Assembly (NCBI GenBank): GCA_013002065.1
Contig: JABDKT010000204.1
Coordinates: 1 to 43,666, forward strand
Reading direction: 5' to 3'
DNA length: 43,666 bases
Source of the DNA: Flavobacteriaceae bacterium
GTDB lineage: Bacteria; Bacteroidota; Bacteroidia; Flavobacteriales; Flavobacteriaceae
Shown here: positions 1 to 9,819 of the stretch, in pieces
Position numbering within the stretch: position 1 is the first letter of the stretch
Layout: each line of letters begins with the position of its first letter
The notes under the pieces: model-generated
The model's database searches: none
What the model saw: only the letters and a program-made list of their open reading frames with translations
Told to the model about the DNA's origin: nothing
Position numbers and translations under genes: made by a program

Positions 1-1
1 G

Positions 2-286
2 ATTCATGGAGTGAAGAACATTTCCGAAGGAAACATAAAAGTAAATTATTCATTAGAAAATGATCGGGTTGTAGTGGTCATAAGAGACAATGGGAAAGGA
101 TTTGTCGCGGATAGTATAAATTCGGGAAATGAATTGCATAAGTCAATGGGCACGGATATTATTCAGAAAAGAATGGATGCCTATCAAAAGCTTCATAAAT
201 TTGAGATCAGTACAAATTTGGTGTCCGGAGAGGACAAAGGAACCGAAATAACTCTTACATTTCCGATGAAAATAAAAACTATTTAA
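2..286 (+). CDS. Sensor histidine kinase, C-terminal HATPase part (5' end outside window)
   Basis: Frame is open to the window edge (IHGVKNISEGNIKVNY...); contains DNGKGF (G1 box) and a GTEITLTFP ending typical of HisKA_3/LytS-type HATPase domains; TAATG overlap with the next gene. Confidence 0.8.
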   Translation: MHGVKNISEGNIKVNYSLENDRVVVVIRDNGKGFVADSINSGNELHKSMGTDIIQKRMDAYQKLHKFEISTNLVSGEDKGTEITLTFPMKIKTI

Positions 287-1023
287 TGTCGATAAGTTGT
301 TTGGTGATAGAGGATAATGTAAAAGCCAGTGAACGGATTGGTGACATTGTAAGTTCCAATTTTTCCATGGTGACCCAGCTCGATTTCGCATATAATTTGG
401 AAGAAACACGGGCTCATCTTGAATCACATACACCACAATTGATCGTGTCCGACATACATTTGGGAGACGGCCAGGTTTTTGAAGTGTTCAAAGAGTTTCC
501 TAGCTTGAATTCAAAAATAATATTCACCACCTCCCATAGTGAGCACGCGATTGAAGCCTTTAAATTTAGTGCTTTGAGTTATTTGCTAAAGCCATTTACT
601 TCGGAAGAGCTCATTTCAGAAATAAACAAAACTATCGCGATTATCAACCAGGAGAATTACCATAAACAAATGGAGGTGCTGCTGCACAATTTAAATACTC
701 AACAAAAGTCGCAACGTATAGTGCTTAAAAATCACGATCTCATTCATGTGGTTGAAATCGATACCATTCTATATGCCCAGGCGGATAACAACTATACTCA
801 TTTCTATTGTGAGGACCGAAAAGTGCTGGTTTCAAAATCCCTTAAGACCTTTGAGGAACAGCTTTCTCCCTATAATTTCTTCCGTTGCCATCATTCGTAT
901 CTTATAAATTTGAAGAAAGTAAAAGCCTTGCATAAATCGGGTGATGCAGTTATTCTTAGCGATGAAAGCAATGTGCCTGTTGCGAGTAGCAAGAAGAAAA
1001 TCCTCTATTCACTGATAGGCTAA
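286..1023 (+). CDS. LytTR-family response regulator (REC + LytTR DNA-binding domain)
   Basis: REC features (VIEDN, LIVSDIHLGDG, FTTSHSEHAIEAFKFSALSYLLKPF) and a LytTR domain (ILYAQADNNYTHFY...VSKSLKTFEEQL...FFRCHHSYLINL). Confidence 0.92.
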   Translation: MSISCLVIEDNVKASERIGDIVSSNFSMVTQLDFAYNLEETRAHLESHTPQLIVSDIHLGDGQVFEVFKEFPSLNSKIIFTTSHSEHAIEAFKFSALSYLLKPFTSEELISEINKTIAIINQENYHKQMEVLLHNLNTQQKSQRIVLKNHDLIHVVEIDTILYAQADNNYTHFYCEDRKVLVSKSLKTFEEQLSPYNFFRCHHSYLINLKKVKALHKSGDAVILSDESNVPVASSKKKILYSLIG

Positions 1024-1063
1024 TCCCTTTAATTTTACCTTAATCTCGTCCAAACCCCTTAAC

Positions 1064-1091
1064 GGCTCATCGAAAAGGGTCAATGGCTCAT
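1064..1091 (+). promoter_or_regulatory. Candidate LytTR operator: direct repeat GGCTCAT with exact 21-bp period
   Basis: AACGGCTCAT at 1061-1070 and AATGGCTCAT at 1082-1091, 9/10 identical, 21 bp start to start, just upstream of a -7 motif. Confidence 0.45.
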
Positions 1092-1119
1092 TTGCTTCAT
1101 ATTGAGTGATTTATACTGT

Positions 1120-1127
1120 TAAGTTTG
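1120..1127 (+). promoter_or_regulatory. Bacteroidota -7 promoter element TAAGTTTG (TAnnTTTG) for the 1156 gene
   Basis: Exact match to TAnnTTTG, 29 nt upstream of ATG 1156. Confidence 0.5.
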
Positions 1128-1155
1128 ATTTGTTAACCCGTTAAAATTAAACAGT

Positions 1156-1998
1156 ATGAAAGCTTTAAAACAATTAAAATTTGTCTTGCTGTTCTTACTT
1201 ATTAGTGAGTTAAGTACAGCTCAAATCCTGAACCCATTCGATCCGGTACCCAGCCAGGAGAGTGTAAGCTCTTTTTATGATGTAGTAAACAACATTGATT
1301 GGGGTGATCATGATATCGAATTGGAAGCTCCGGGAGTTCCTTGTCGTTCCGAATTATACACATTTATGGAAACAGAACTGGAAAAAATCGATTTCCGTTT
1401 TGACTCCTATTATCGTGCTGTTTTCCAGCTACGTTTGTTTATGGCGATGGTTTATACCTCTCTGGAGAACGACTTCACGGAAATTGAAACCGATATTTGG
1501 GACCCATCCACCAACCCACGCAGGGATAAAATGATGGACGCACTCAGGGAATCCATAAGTTATGAGGACTTCAAATCCCGGTTTAACCGTCCCAATGGCC
1601 AAACAGGTTCCGAGCCCCCCTTGTCACCAAATGATATACAATGGTTGGAGACCCTTTACCCATTTTACACAAGATTGATCACCAATGATCAATTCTTGTT
1701 CACACACTATATTCATTACCAACCTGGAGAACCTTGTGCTTATATCATTGATTTTTACATAAGACCCACGCTCATTGATTTTGACAAAGTCGACTGGCAG
1801 TTACGAGCTAATGTAATGATGAATTGTCAATGTGAACGACCAGACAATACGACCAGAAATGTCGACGATGCTAAAGTGCATCTTAAGTCAAAACTTACTT
1901 CCACTATGTCCGATTTTGATGTTGAGAATATAAAATTTGAAACAGCGTCAAGGCCGAGATTGTCTGTGGATTGGTTGAATTGTTGTGGACAACAATAA
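1156..1998 (+). CDS. Secreted Cys-containing protein of unknown function, paralogue of the N-terminal part of the next gene
   Basis: Signal peptide MKALKQLKFVLLFLLISELSTAQ; shares ESxxSFYdxxxxIxW, NCxC and LKSxxTST...AS.P...CC patterns with the downstream protein. Confidence 0.8.
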   Translation: MKALKQLKFVLLFLLISELSTAQILNPFDPVPSQESVSSFYDVVNNIDWGDHDIELEAPGVPCRSELYTFMETELEKIDFRFDSYYRAVFQLRLFMAMVYTSLENDFTEIETDIWDPSTNPRRDKMMDALRESISYEDFKSRFNRPNGQTGSEPPLSPNDIQWLETLYPFYTRLITNDQFLFTHYIHYQPGEPCAYIIDFYIRPTLIDFDKVDWQLRANVMMNCQCERPDNTTRNVDDAKVHLKSKLTSTMSDFDVENIKFETASRPRLSVDWLNCCGQQ

Positions 1999-2024
1999 AT
2001 ACAATAACTATAAAAATCCTAATT

Positions 2025-3470
2025 ATGAAAAAAGCAGTATTTGCAGTGTGTATTATGATGTTAATGCTACTGCCGGGTCAAATTTTTGCCCAAGAAGAAA
2101 ACACCGATCCTAAAGAGCCCACCAAAGAGAGTATGGATTCCTTTTATAATTTAATTGACGGAATAAAATGGAAAGACTATGAAGTGGTAGAAGATAAAGA
2201 TACCAAAAGAGATTGTTATCCAGAATTGATTAATCGATTCAAAGCGCTGGTCCCTAAACTGTTGTTGAAAAGGAACAATAATGAAGCATACCGTTCGGCA
2301 ATGGATCGTTTTCAAAGTGTTCAGCGATTTATCAATCAGGGGAACTTTCAAAATTTGGGGGTAAAGAATACCGGAGGATTTCCCAACCTGGTGAGAGACC
2401 ATTTTTTTAATTACCTGAGCCAAGATCTTGAACCACAAACCTATAGAGAAAAGATCATCGGAGCCGGAAATGCAAATGACACCGAAGTGAGCTTGATGGA
2501 TGCGTTGAGGTGGTTAAAATATAACGCGAGAGGACATCTGGCCAAGCGCGATTTTAATCAAGCAGGATGTAATATATATCAACTTATTAAGATCGAACCC
2601 ACCAATCATGACGTTGCGAATGCGAAGATTACCTGGGCAGTGACTAATACAGTTACCATTAATTGTGATTGCACTGAAAGAAAGAACTCAAAAAGATTGG
2701 ATAGAGGAACTATAAAGCTTAAATCTGAAGTAACCTCTACCTATTTGATTAAGGGTATTTTCAACATTATTTTTACGGAGGCATCAAAGCCAAAACAAGA
2801 GTCTTTAATGGTAAGTTGTTGCCCCGATCCTATTCGAGACGAATCCGATAAACCTGCCGATGACAATGGAGGAGATGGAAACAATGGTAATGGTGATTCG
2901 AAAGGTGATGGTAGCGATTCTAAATCGGAGAAAGACAAAGATTGCTGCTTTCCTGGGGAAAATAAATTCACTATCGGATTATTCCCTTTGATTGCCGTAG
3001 AAAATAATTTTGAGGACTCCGGATTTGGAATAGGCGTTGAAGGATTGTACAACATAGGAACTTCCTTTGGCAATAACGAATTCTATGCTGGACTTCAAGC
3101 TCAGTATCTCACAGAAAGTTCGCAAGAAGGAGAAGTAACACAGAACACTTTCTCTGGAGCCGCGATATTAGAAAATAGGACGCCTATCCTTCCATGTGTT
3201 CAGTGGGTACAACGAATTTGCGGGCAGTATTCCACAGGTACAATCGAAGCCTTCAACAATAAGGACGATTTTGATGGATTGACCTTCGGAATCCACACAG
3301 GATTTAATTTAGATGTTTCCGAGAATGTAGCCATTGGCTTGGATGCGACTGTGGTAACTTTTGGCAAAACCACTTTCACTCCCGAAAATGGTCCTGATAT
3401 CGAACAGGATATTGGAGAATTTAACCTAGGAGGAAAACAAGTGAGATTCGGGATACGATTTAAATGGTAA
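2025..3470 (+). CDS. Secreted/outer-membrane protein: N-terminal Cys-rich domain, Gly/Asp/Ser linker, C-terminal beta-barrel-like domain
   Basis: Start reassigned to ATG 2025 (MKKAVFAVCIMMLMLLPGQIFAQ signal peptide) instead of 1971; linker DDNGGDGNNGNGDSKGDGSDSKSEKDKD; C-terminus of alternating beta strands ending in RFGIRFKW. Confidence 0.8.
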   Translation: MKKAVFAVCIMMLMLLPGQIFAQEENTDPKEPTKESMDSFYNLIDGIKWKDYEVVEDKDTKRDCYPELINRFKALVPKLLLKRNNNEAYRSAMDRFQSVQRFINQGNFQNLGVKNTGGFPNLVRDHFFNYLSQDLEPQTYREKIIGAGNANDTEVSLMDALRWLKYNARGHLAKRDFNQAGCNIYQLIKIEPTNHDVANAKITWAVTNTVTINCDCTERKNSKRLDRGTIKLKSEVTSTYLIKGIFNIIFTEASKPKQESLMVSCCPDPIRDESDKPADDNGGDGNNGNGDSKGDGSDSKSEKDKDCCFPGENKFTIGLFPLIAVENNFEDSGFGIGVEGLYNIGTSFGNNEFYAGLQAQYLTESSQEGEVTQNTFSGAAILENRTPILPCVQWVQRICGQYSTGTIEAFNNKDDFDGLTFGIHTGFNLDVSENVAIGLDATVVTFGKTTFTPENGPDIEQDIGEFNLGGKQVRFGIRFKW

Positions 3471-3494
3471 TTGTTTAATTTTAACTGGTAACCT

Positions 3495-3528
3495 GAAACC
3501 CACCATGACTTCGGTTGTGGTGGGTTTC
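3495..3528 (+). terminator. Intrinsic terminator-like hairpin
   Basis: GAAACCCACCA (3495-3505) / TGGTGGGTTTC (3518-3528), 11-bp perfect stem, 25 nt after the stop at 3470. Confidence 0.7.
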
Positions 3529-3585
3529 TAATTTAAAAATCTACGCATTTAACAGCTTTGCATACGGCAAACAAATAAATAGTAT

Positions 3586-3593
3586 TATTTTTG
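3586..3593 (+). promoter_or_regulatory. -7 promoter element TATTTTTG for pdhB
   Basis: TAnnTTTG match, 42 nt upstream of ATG 3635. Confidence 0.4.
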
Positions 3594-3634
3594 TCATTCT
3601 GAAATTTTAATGCGAACAAAATTCAGCAGATACT

Positions 3635-4612
3635 ATGAAAACGTTACAATTCCGAGAAGCAGTTTGTGAAGCCATGAGCGAGGAAATGCGCCGTGATGAA
3701 TCTATCTATTTAATGGGTGAAGAAGTGGCCGAATACAATGGTGCCTATAAGGCGAGTAAGGGCATGCTCGATGAGTTTGGAGCCAAACGAGTTATCGATA
3801 CTCCTATTTCCGAATTAGGTTTCGCCGGGATCGCAACCGGTTCTGCCATGAACGGCAATCGTCCTATCGTGGAATTCATGACCTTTAACTTTTCCCTAGT
3901 CGGAATTGATCAAATAATAAACAACGCCGCAAAGATTAGACAAATGAGCGGAGGCCAATTTAATTGTCCTATCGTTTTCCGTGGTCCAACTGCCTCTGCA
4001 GGACAGCTGGCAGCGACGCACTCGCAGGCTTTCGAAAGCTGGTTTGCCAATTGCCCGGGATTAAAAGTAGTGGTTCCCAGTAATCCGGCCGATGCCAAAG
4101 GATTGCTGAAAAGTGCCATTCGCGATGACGATCCAGTGATCTTTATGGAAAGCGAACAGATGTATGGTGATAAAGGCGAAGTTCCGGAAGGAGAATATTT
4201 AATCCCCTTGGGAGTTGCAGATATCAAACGTGAAGGTGGCGATGTAACCATTGTTTCCTTCGGAAAAATCATAAAAGAAGCTTATGCTGCCGCCGAGAAA
4301 CTTTCCGAAGAAGGAATCGAATGCGAAATCATCGACCTGCGTACCGTTCGCCCCATGGATCACAAAGCTATTATGGATTCGGTAAAGAAAACCAACCGAT
4401 TGGTTGTACTCGAAGAGGCCTGGCCATTTGGCAATGTCGCAACCGAAATTACCTATCAGGTGCAAAACCAAATATTTGATTATTTGGATGCGCCTATCGA
4501 AAAAATTAATACTGCCGATACACCAGCTCCTTATTCTCCTGCACTTTTGGCCGAATGGCTTCCCAACAGTGAAGATGTAATAAAGGCCGTTAAAAAAGTG
4601 TTATATAAATAG
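3635..4612 (+). CDS. pdhB: Pyruvate dehydrogenase complex E1 component subunit beta
   Basis: Transketolase-like E1 beta: EEVAEYNGAYKASKGMLDEFG...RVIDTPISELGFAGIATGSAMNG...VVLEEAWPFG. Confidence 0.93.
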   Translation: MKTLQFREAVCEAMSEEMRRDESIYLMGEEVAEYNGAYKASKGMLDEFGAKRVIDTPISELGFAGIATGSAMNGNRPIVEFMTFNFSLVGIDQIINNAAKIRQMSGGQFNCPIVFRGPTASAGQLAATHSQAFESWFANCPGLKVVVPSNPADAKGLLKSAIRDDDPVIFMESEQMYGDKGEVPEGEYLIPLGVADIKREGGDVTIVSFGKIIKEAYAAAEKLSEEGIECEIIDLRTVRPMDHKAIMDSVKKTNRLVVLEEAWPFGNVATEITYQVQNQIFDYLDAPIEKINTADTPAPYSPALLAEWLPNSEDVIKAVKKVLYK

Positions 4613-4673
4613 GTATATTCACACTTTTTTAGCGTATTTAACGTTTCCAAATCTATCAGCTTGATTCCTTGCT

Positions 4674-7160
4674 ATGAGGCAAACTTTACTCTTCTTTCTA
4701 TTATTTCTTCCAGCATTAGTGCTTTCTCAAACGAAGGTGAGTGGAGAAGTGAAAGATGAGTTTGGTGAACCCGTCGCTTTTGCCAACGTCATCTTCAAAG
4801 ACACCAACGAAGGAACTATCACTAACGAAAATGGTCGCTTCTATTTGGAAAGTGACGATACTCAAGAGGCACTGTGGGTTTCGTTTGTAGGCTATGAGCT
4901 TCAGACCGTACCTTTGGTAAAACGCGCTACCTACGAAATGGTGATTACTCTAAAGGAAGAGGCTGCCGCTTTGGACGAAGTTGTTATTTTTAGTGGTAAA
5001 ACCTCCAAGAAGGACAATCCGGCGATTGCAATTCTTCGAAAAATTTGGGATAACCGTCGCGAGAACGGTGTGAAAAAGTTCAAGCAATACAAATACGACA
5101 AGTACGAAAAGCAAGAATTCGACTTAAATACCATCGATTCGGGCCTCATCAAGAGCAAGGTTTTTAAGGGAATGGAGTTTATCTTCGATCAAGTAGATAC
5201 TTCCAGTGTCACAGGAAATACCTATTTGCCCATATTTGTTAATGAAGCAGTTTCAACGGTTTATGGCGATAATCAATTGAATGTCGAAAAGGAAATACTA
5301 GAAGGCAATAAAAATTCAGGATTTGAGAATAATCAAGCGCTTATCGCTTTTGTAAAAGACCTATACAACGAATACGATGTGTACGATAACTATTTGAAGT
5401 TTTTTGACAAGGCCTTTACGAGCCCGCTATCGAGAACAGGAATCGACGTTTACAACTATATTTTATTGGATAGTGCTTACCGCGATAACAAGTGGTGTTA
5501 TAACATTGTCTATTACCCCAGGCGTAAGAATGAGCTCACTTTCAAAGGTGATTTCTGGGTAAATGATTCCACCTGGGCTATTAAAGAAATTAATTTACAG
5601 GCGTCCAAGAGTGCAAACCTCAATTGGGTGCGTGAAGTGTATATCGAACAGGAGTTTGAGGTTTTAAACGATTCCATATTCCTAATTACTCGAGATTACT
5701 TTTTAAGTGATTTTTCACTTCGGAAAAAGGAGAAGGCTAGAGGTATCTACGGAAAAAGAACCACCCTGTACGACAATTACGAATTTGATATTCCGAAGGA
5801 AAAGAGTTTTTACAAAGCTCAGATCGATCCCTATCAATATGAAGTTTATAACCGACCCGATACGTTTTGGGATGAGAATCGGATGGAAAAGTTGAGTAAA
5901 GACGAAAAAGGTGTTTACAAAATGTTAGATACCCTAAAAACCGTCCCGCGATTTAAGGCACTTTATAATATTGGAGCAACGCTTGCTTCCGGATATTACG
6001 AGTTTAATAACTTCGATTACGGCCCCATATTCTCAACTTTTGGCTTCAATGAAGCGGAAGGTTTTAGAATACGTGCCGGAGGTCGCACCTATTTTAGTCA
6101 GAATGATACCTGGCGAATCGAAGGTTTCGGTGCTTACGGTTTCAGAGACGATAAATTTAAGTATGGAATTTCGGGTAAAGCCTTACTCGACCGTAAATCC
6201 AGATTGACCATTTTTGGCGGAAATAGACGCGACGTGGAACAAACAGGCGCCAGTTTAACTTCCAGTACCGATGTGCTGGGTAGAAATCTCGCTTCATCCT
6301 CTTTGGTGACGGTGGGGGCAAACGATAGGCTTACAAGTATCAATTTAAGTACCATCGGATTAGAAGCCGAGTTGGTCAAAAATTTCATTACCAGAATTAC
6401 AGGTGCGTATCGAACTCTGAGCTCGGCTACAGATACCTTTAGTTTGGACTATATCGATGAGAATGGGAATATTCAGTCGCAGATCAATCAGCCGGAGATC
6501 GATATCAGCTTTAATTATACTCCCGGTCGTAAAACCATCGGTTACGGGGTAGAGCAAAAAATCGTAAATGACACCTATCCAATTATATATGGTAGTTATA
6601 CAGTGGGATTAAAGGGTGTTTTGGGAGGTGATTTTGAATATCAAAAAGTGCAAGCTTTATACACTCAACCGTGGAATATTGGCGGATTGGGTCGTGCCTT
6701 TACTACTATTGAAGCAGGAAAGATTTATGGTGAAGTTCCTTTAGGATTATTGAGTCCCATTCCGGGCAATCAGACCCTTTTCAGCATATACAATACTTTC
6801 AACCAATTGGATTTCTATGAATTTGTAAGCGATACCTATGCTTCCTTTCATTTACAACACAATTTTGGCGGCCGATTGTTTTCAAGAATTCCGGGTCTTC
6901 GGAAATTGAACCTTCGGGAAGTAGTTGGCTTTAGAGCCGTATATGGACAATTATCGGATGCGAATCAGGCGTTGAATGTCGATACCATGGGAGCTCCTAT
7001 TATGTATCAGGCTCCTGAAGACGTTTATTGGGAGTGGAGTGTTGGAGTTGGTAATATTTTCAGGGTATTCCGACTCGATTTCAATTTTAGGGGTAATTAC
7101 CTCGACAATCCCGATGCGCGTAAATTTGGAGTTACAGGAGTGTTCGGGTTCTCCTTTTAA
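4674..7160 (+). CDS. DUF5686 / carboxypeptidase-regulatory-like domain outer-membrane protein
   Basis: Signal peptide, CarbopepD_reg-2-like N-domain (VSGEVKDEFGEPVAFANVIFKDTNEGTITNENGRF) and long C-terminal beta-barrel ending FGVTGVFGFSF. Confidence 0.8.
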   Translation: MRQTLLFFLLFLPALVLSQTKVSGEVKDEFGEPVAFANVIFKDTNEGTITNENGRFYLESDDTQEALWVSFVGYELQTVPLVKRATYEMVITLKEEAAALDEVVIFSGKTSKKDNPAIAILRKIWDNRRENGVKKFKQYKYDKYEKQEFDLNTIDSGLIKSKVFKGMEFIFDQVDTSSVTGNTYLPIFVNEAVSTVYGDNQLNVEKEILEGNKNSGFENNQALIAFVKDLYNEYDVYDNYLKFFDKAFTSPLSRTGIDVYNYILLDSAYRDNKWCYNIVYYPRRKNELTFKGDFWVNDSTWAIKEINLQASKSANLNWVREVYIEQEFEVLNDSIFLITRDYFLSDFSLRKKEKARGIYGKRTTLYDNYEFDIPKEKSFYKAQIDPYQYEVYNRPDTFWDENRMEKLSKDEKGVYKMLDTLKTVPRFKALYNIGATLASGYYEFNNFDYGPIFSTFGFNEAEGFRIRAGGRTYFSQNDTWRIEGFGAYGFRDDKFKYGISGKALLDRKSRLTIFGGNRRDVEQTGASLTSSTDVLGRNLASSSLVTVGANDRLTSINLSTIGLEAELVKNFITRITGAYRTLSSATDTFSLDYIDENGNIQSQINQPEIDISFNYTPGRKTIGYGVEQKIVNDTYPIIYGSYTVGLKGVLGGDFEYQKVQALYTQPWNIGGLGRAFTTIEAGKIYGEVPLGLLSPIPGNQTLFSIYNTFNQLDFYEFVSDTYASFHLQHNFGGRLFSRIPGLRKLNLREVVGFRAVYGQLSDANQALNVDTMGAPIMYQAPEDVYWEWSVGVGNIFRVFRLDFNFRGNYLDNPDARKFGVTGVFGFSF

Positions 7161-7198
7161 TTTCCTTCTGAAATTTTAACTCCCCCATAAAATTTTCT

Positions 7199-7206
7199 TA
7201 CTTTTG
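7199..7206 (+). promoter_or_regulatory. -7 promoter element TACTTTTG for hppA
   Basis: Exact TAnnTTTG, 39 nt upstream of ATG 7245. Confidence 0.5.
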
Positions 7207-7244
7207 CAACCGCAAAATTGAACCGAATACTAAATAACTATCTT

Positions 7245-9758
7245 ATGTTAGAACAGAACATTATTTTTGTACCCATAGCACTAGCTGTGCTAGGTTTACT
7301 TTTCATGCTAGTTAAAATGAGCTGGGTTAAAAAACAACCTGCCGGAAATGAGCGCATGCAGAGTATATCCAAAAGTATTAAAGAAGGGGCGCTAGCCTTT
7401 TTAAATGCGGAATACAGACTCTTAGTAATTTTCGCCATCATTGCAGCCGCTTTACTCTTTGTAATTTCCACCTTGGTTGAAACAACCAGTTGGATGATTG
7501 TACCGGCATTTATCTTTGGTGCCATCTTTTCTGCCCTTGCAGGGAATATTGGTATGCGAGTGGCTACAGAAGCCAATGCGCGTACTGCCGAAGCTGCAAA
7601 AACAAGTTTACCACAAGCCTTAAAAGTATCATTCGGTGGAGGTACCGTAATGGGATTGGGTGTTGCTGGTTTAGCCGTATTGGGACTTAGTTTGTTCTTT
7701 ATGTTCTTCGTGAGCCAATTTATGGGGAACGACGGAGGTTTTTACAATAATATGACTATCGTACTGGAAGCTCTTGCAGGTTTCTCTCTTGGAGCCGAAA
7801 GTATTGCATTATTCGCCAGAGTTGGTGGAGGTATTTACACCAAGGCAGCCGATGTTGGTGCCGATTTGGTTGGAAAAGTAGAAGCAGGAATTCCTGAAGA
7901 TGATCCTCGTAACCCTGCAACTATCGCCGATAATGTAGGTGATAATGTTGGAGATGTTGCCGGAATGGGAGCCGACCTATTTGGTTCTTATGTAGCCACA
8001 GTTTTAGCCTCAATGGTATTAGGTAACTACCTAATAAGAGACATGTCTGCAACAGGACAATTCACCGATGCATTCAATAATATGGGACCCATCTTACTTC
8101 CATTAGTAATTGCAGGTGTTGGAGTATTAGCTTCAATTATCGGAACTTTCTTAGTAAAAATTAACAACAACGAAGCTAAAGAGGCGCAAGTTCAAAAAGC
8201 CTTAGACATGGGGAACTGGACAGCTATCATCCTTACATTGATAGCGAGTTATTTCCTTATCGATTGGATGCTTCCCGAGACTATGACGATGAACTTCTTT
8301 GGAGAAGGTGCTAAAGAAATTTCTTCAATGAATGTTTTCTATTCGGCATGTATCGGACTTGCAGTGGGAGCATTAATTTCATTTGTAACAGCATATTTTA
8401 CCAGTTTAGGTAAAAAACCAGTTATGGACATCGTGACCAATTCTTCTACAGGAGCGGCAACAAATATTATTGCAGGTCTTGCTGTAGGGATGAGATCTAC
8501 TTTCTGGAGTGTTTTATTATTTGCTGCAGCGATCTATGGATCTTACGAGTTAGCAGGATTCTACGGAGTTGCCTTGGCAGCTTCAGCAATGATGGCTACC
8601 ACGGCTATGCAGTTGGCCATTGATGCTTTCGGACCTATCGCCGATAACGCAGGTGGTGTAGCCGAAATGAGTGAATTAGAGCCTCACGTTCGTGAGCGTA
8701 CCGATATATTAGATTCTGTTGGTAATACAACAGCAGCCGTTGGAAAAGGATTTGCGATTGCATCTGCAGCCTTGACCGCTTTAGCATTGTTCGCAGCCTA
8801 TGTAACCTTTACTGGTATTGACGGAATTAACATCTTTAAAGCCGATGTGCTTGCTGCCTTATTCGTTGGTGGTATGATACCAGTAGTATTCTCTGCCCTT
8901 GCAATGAAGAGTGTAGGTAAAGCCGCTATGGAAATGGTTCAGGAGGTAAGAAGACAGTTTAAAGAGATTCCGGGAATTATGGAAGGAACCGGTACTCCGG
9001 ATTACGCCAAATGTGTGGATATATCAACAAAAGCTGCACTTAAAGAAATGATCTTACCCGGATTAATTACCATTATAACACCTGTACTTCTGGGCTTGAT
9101 CTTTGGAGCTGAGCCTCTAGGAGGTTATATGGCCGGGGTTTGTGTAAGTGGTGTAATGTGGGCAATCTTCCAAAACAATGCCGGTGGTGCATGGGATAAC
9201 GCGAAGAAGTCTTTTGAAGCTGGCGTAGAGATCAACGGTGAAATGACTTATAAAGGAAGTGATGCTCATAAAGCAGCCGTAACAGGAGATACTGTTGGAG
9301 ATCCGTTTAAAGATACTTCAGGGCCATCTATGAACATTCTTATCAAGTTAACTTGCTTGGTAGGATTGGTAATTGCTCCAATCCTCGGTGGACATGGTTC
9401 GGACGAAGGTGTTGGAATGAATGAAGAAGTAAACGTCTGGGTGGATGAGAACGGTAAAGAGCACGTGATAAAAGGAGATAAAGAATTACACTTCTCCGAT
9501 GAAGGAAATATGGAAACCGCCGAGATGACTAAAGAAGTCAAAGTGGAGATGTCTGAAGCAGATGGTCAAACCGTAGCTAATGTCACCATTACTACAACAA
9601 AAGATGGTGAGGAAACGGTAGAGACCAAAACTTTCACTGGTACTGAAGAAGAAGTTAGAGCTCAGATTGATGCCTTAAAAGATGCTGATGTCGAAGAAGA
9701 AGGTGCAGAGGTAATCAAGAAAGTAATAAAAGAAGTGGAAGAAGAAACTACTAACTAG
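7245..9758 (+). CDS. hppA: Membrane-bound ion-translocating pyrophosphatase with acidic C-terminal extension
   Basis: Multi-TM protein with [47 protein letters not shown] and [22 protein letters not shown] signatures. Start set at ATG 7245 ([10 protein letters not shown]). Confidence 0.95.
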   Translation: MLEQNIIFVPIALAVLGLLFMLVKMSWVKKQPAGNERMQSISKSIKEGALAFLNAEYRLLVIFAIIAAALLFVISTLVETTSWMIVPAFIFGAIFSALAGNIGMRVATEANARTAEAAKTSLPQALKVSFGGGTVMGLGVAGLAVLGLSLFFMFFVSQFMGNDGGFYNNMTIVLEALAGFSLGAESIALFARVGGGIYTKAADVGADLVGKVEAGIPEDDPRNPATIADNVGDNVGDVAGMGADLFGSYVATVLASMVLGNYLIRDMSATGQFTDAFNNMGPILLPLVIAGVGVLASIIGTFLVKINNNEAKEAQVQKALDMGNWTAIILTLIASYFLIDWMLPETMTMNFFGEGAKEISSMNVFYSACIGLAVGALISFVTAYFTSLGKKPVMDIVTNSSTGAATNIIAGLAVGMRSTFWSVLLFAAAIYGSYELAGFYGVALAASAMMATTAMQLAIDAFGPIADNAGGVAEMSELEPHVRERTDILDSVGNTTAAVGKGFAIASAALTALALFAAYVTFTGIDGINIFKADVLAALFVGGMIPVVFSALAMKSVGKAAMEMVQEVRRQFKEIPGIMEGTGTPDYAKCVDISTKAALKEMILPGLITIITPVLLGLIFGAEPLGGYMAGVCVSGVMWAIFQNNAGGAWDNAKKSFEAGVEINGEMTYKGSDAHKAAVTGDTVGDPFKDTSGPSMNILIKLTCLVGLVIAPILGGHGSDEGVGMNEEVNVWVDENGKEHVIKGDKELHFSDEGNMETAEMTKEVKVEMSEADGQTVANVTITTTKDGEETVETKTFTGTEEEVRAQIDALKDADVEEEGAEVIKKVIKEVEEETTN

Positions 9759-9778
9759 TCAATCTTCTAAAAATATAA

Positions 9779-9807
9779 AAGCCCGGACATTGTCCGGGCT
9801 TTTTTTA
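9779..9807 (+). terminator. Intrinsic terminator (possibly bidirectional)
   Basis: GCCCGGA-cattg... / TCCGGGC stem at 9781-9799 followed by T7. Confidence 0.85.
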
Positions 9808-9819
9808 TATGTAAGATTG

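Noticed and set aside
1115-1155. ACTGTTAA...TTAAACAGT imperfect inverted repeat up to ATG 1156
   Set aside because: One-nucleotide indel, AT-rich, and its left arm overlaps the predicted -7 element, so it cannot form an mRNA hairpin if that promoter is used; not clearly above chance.
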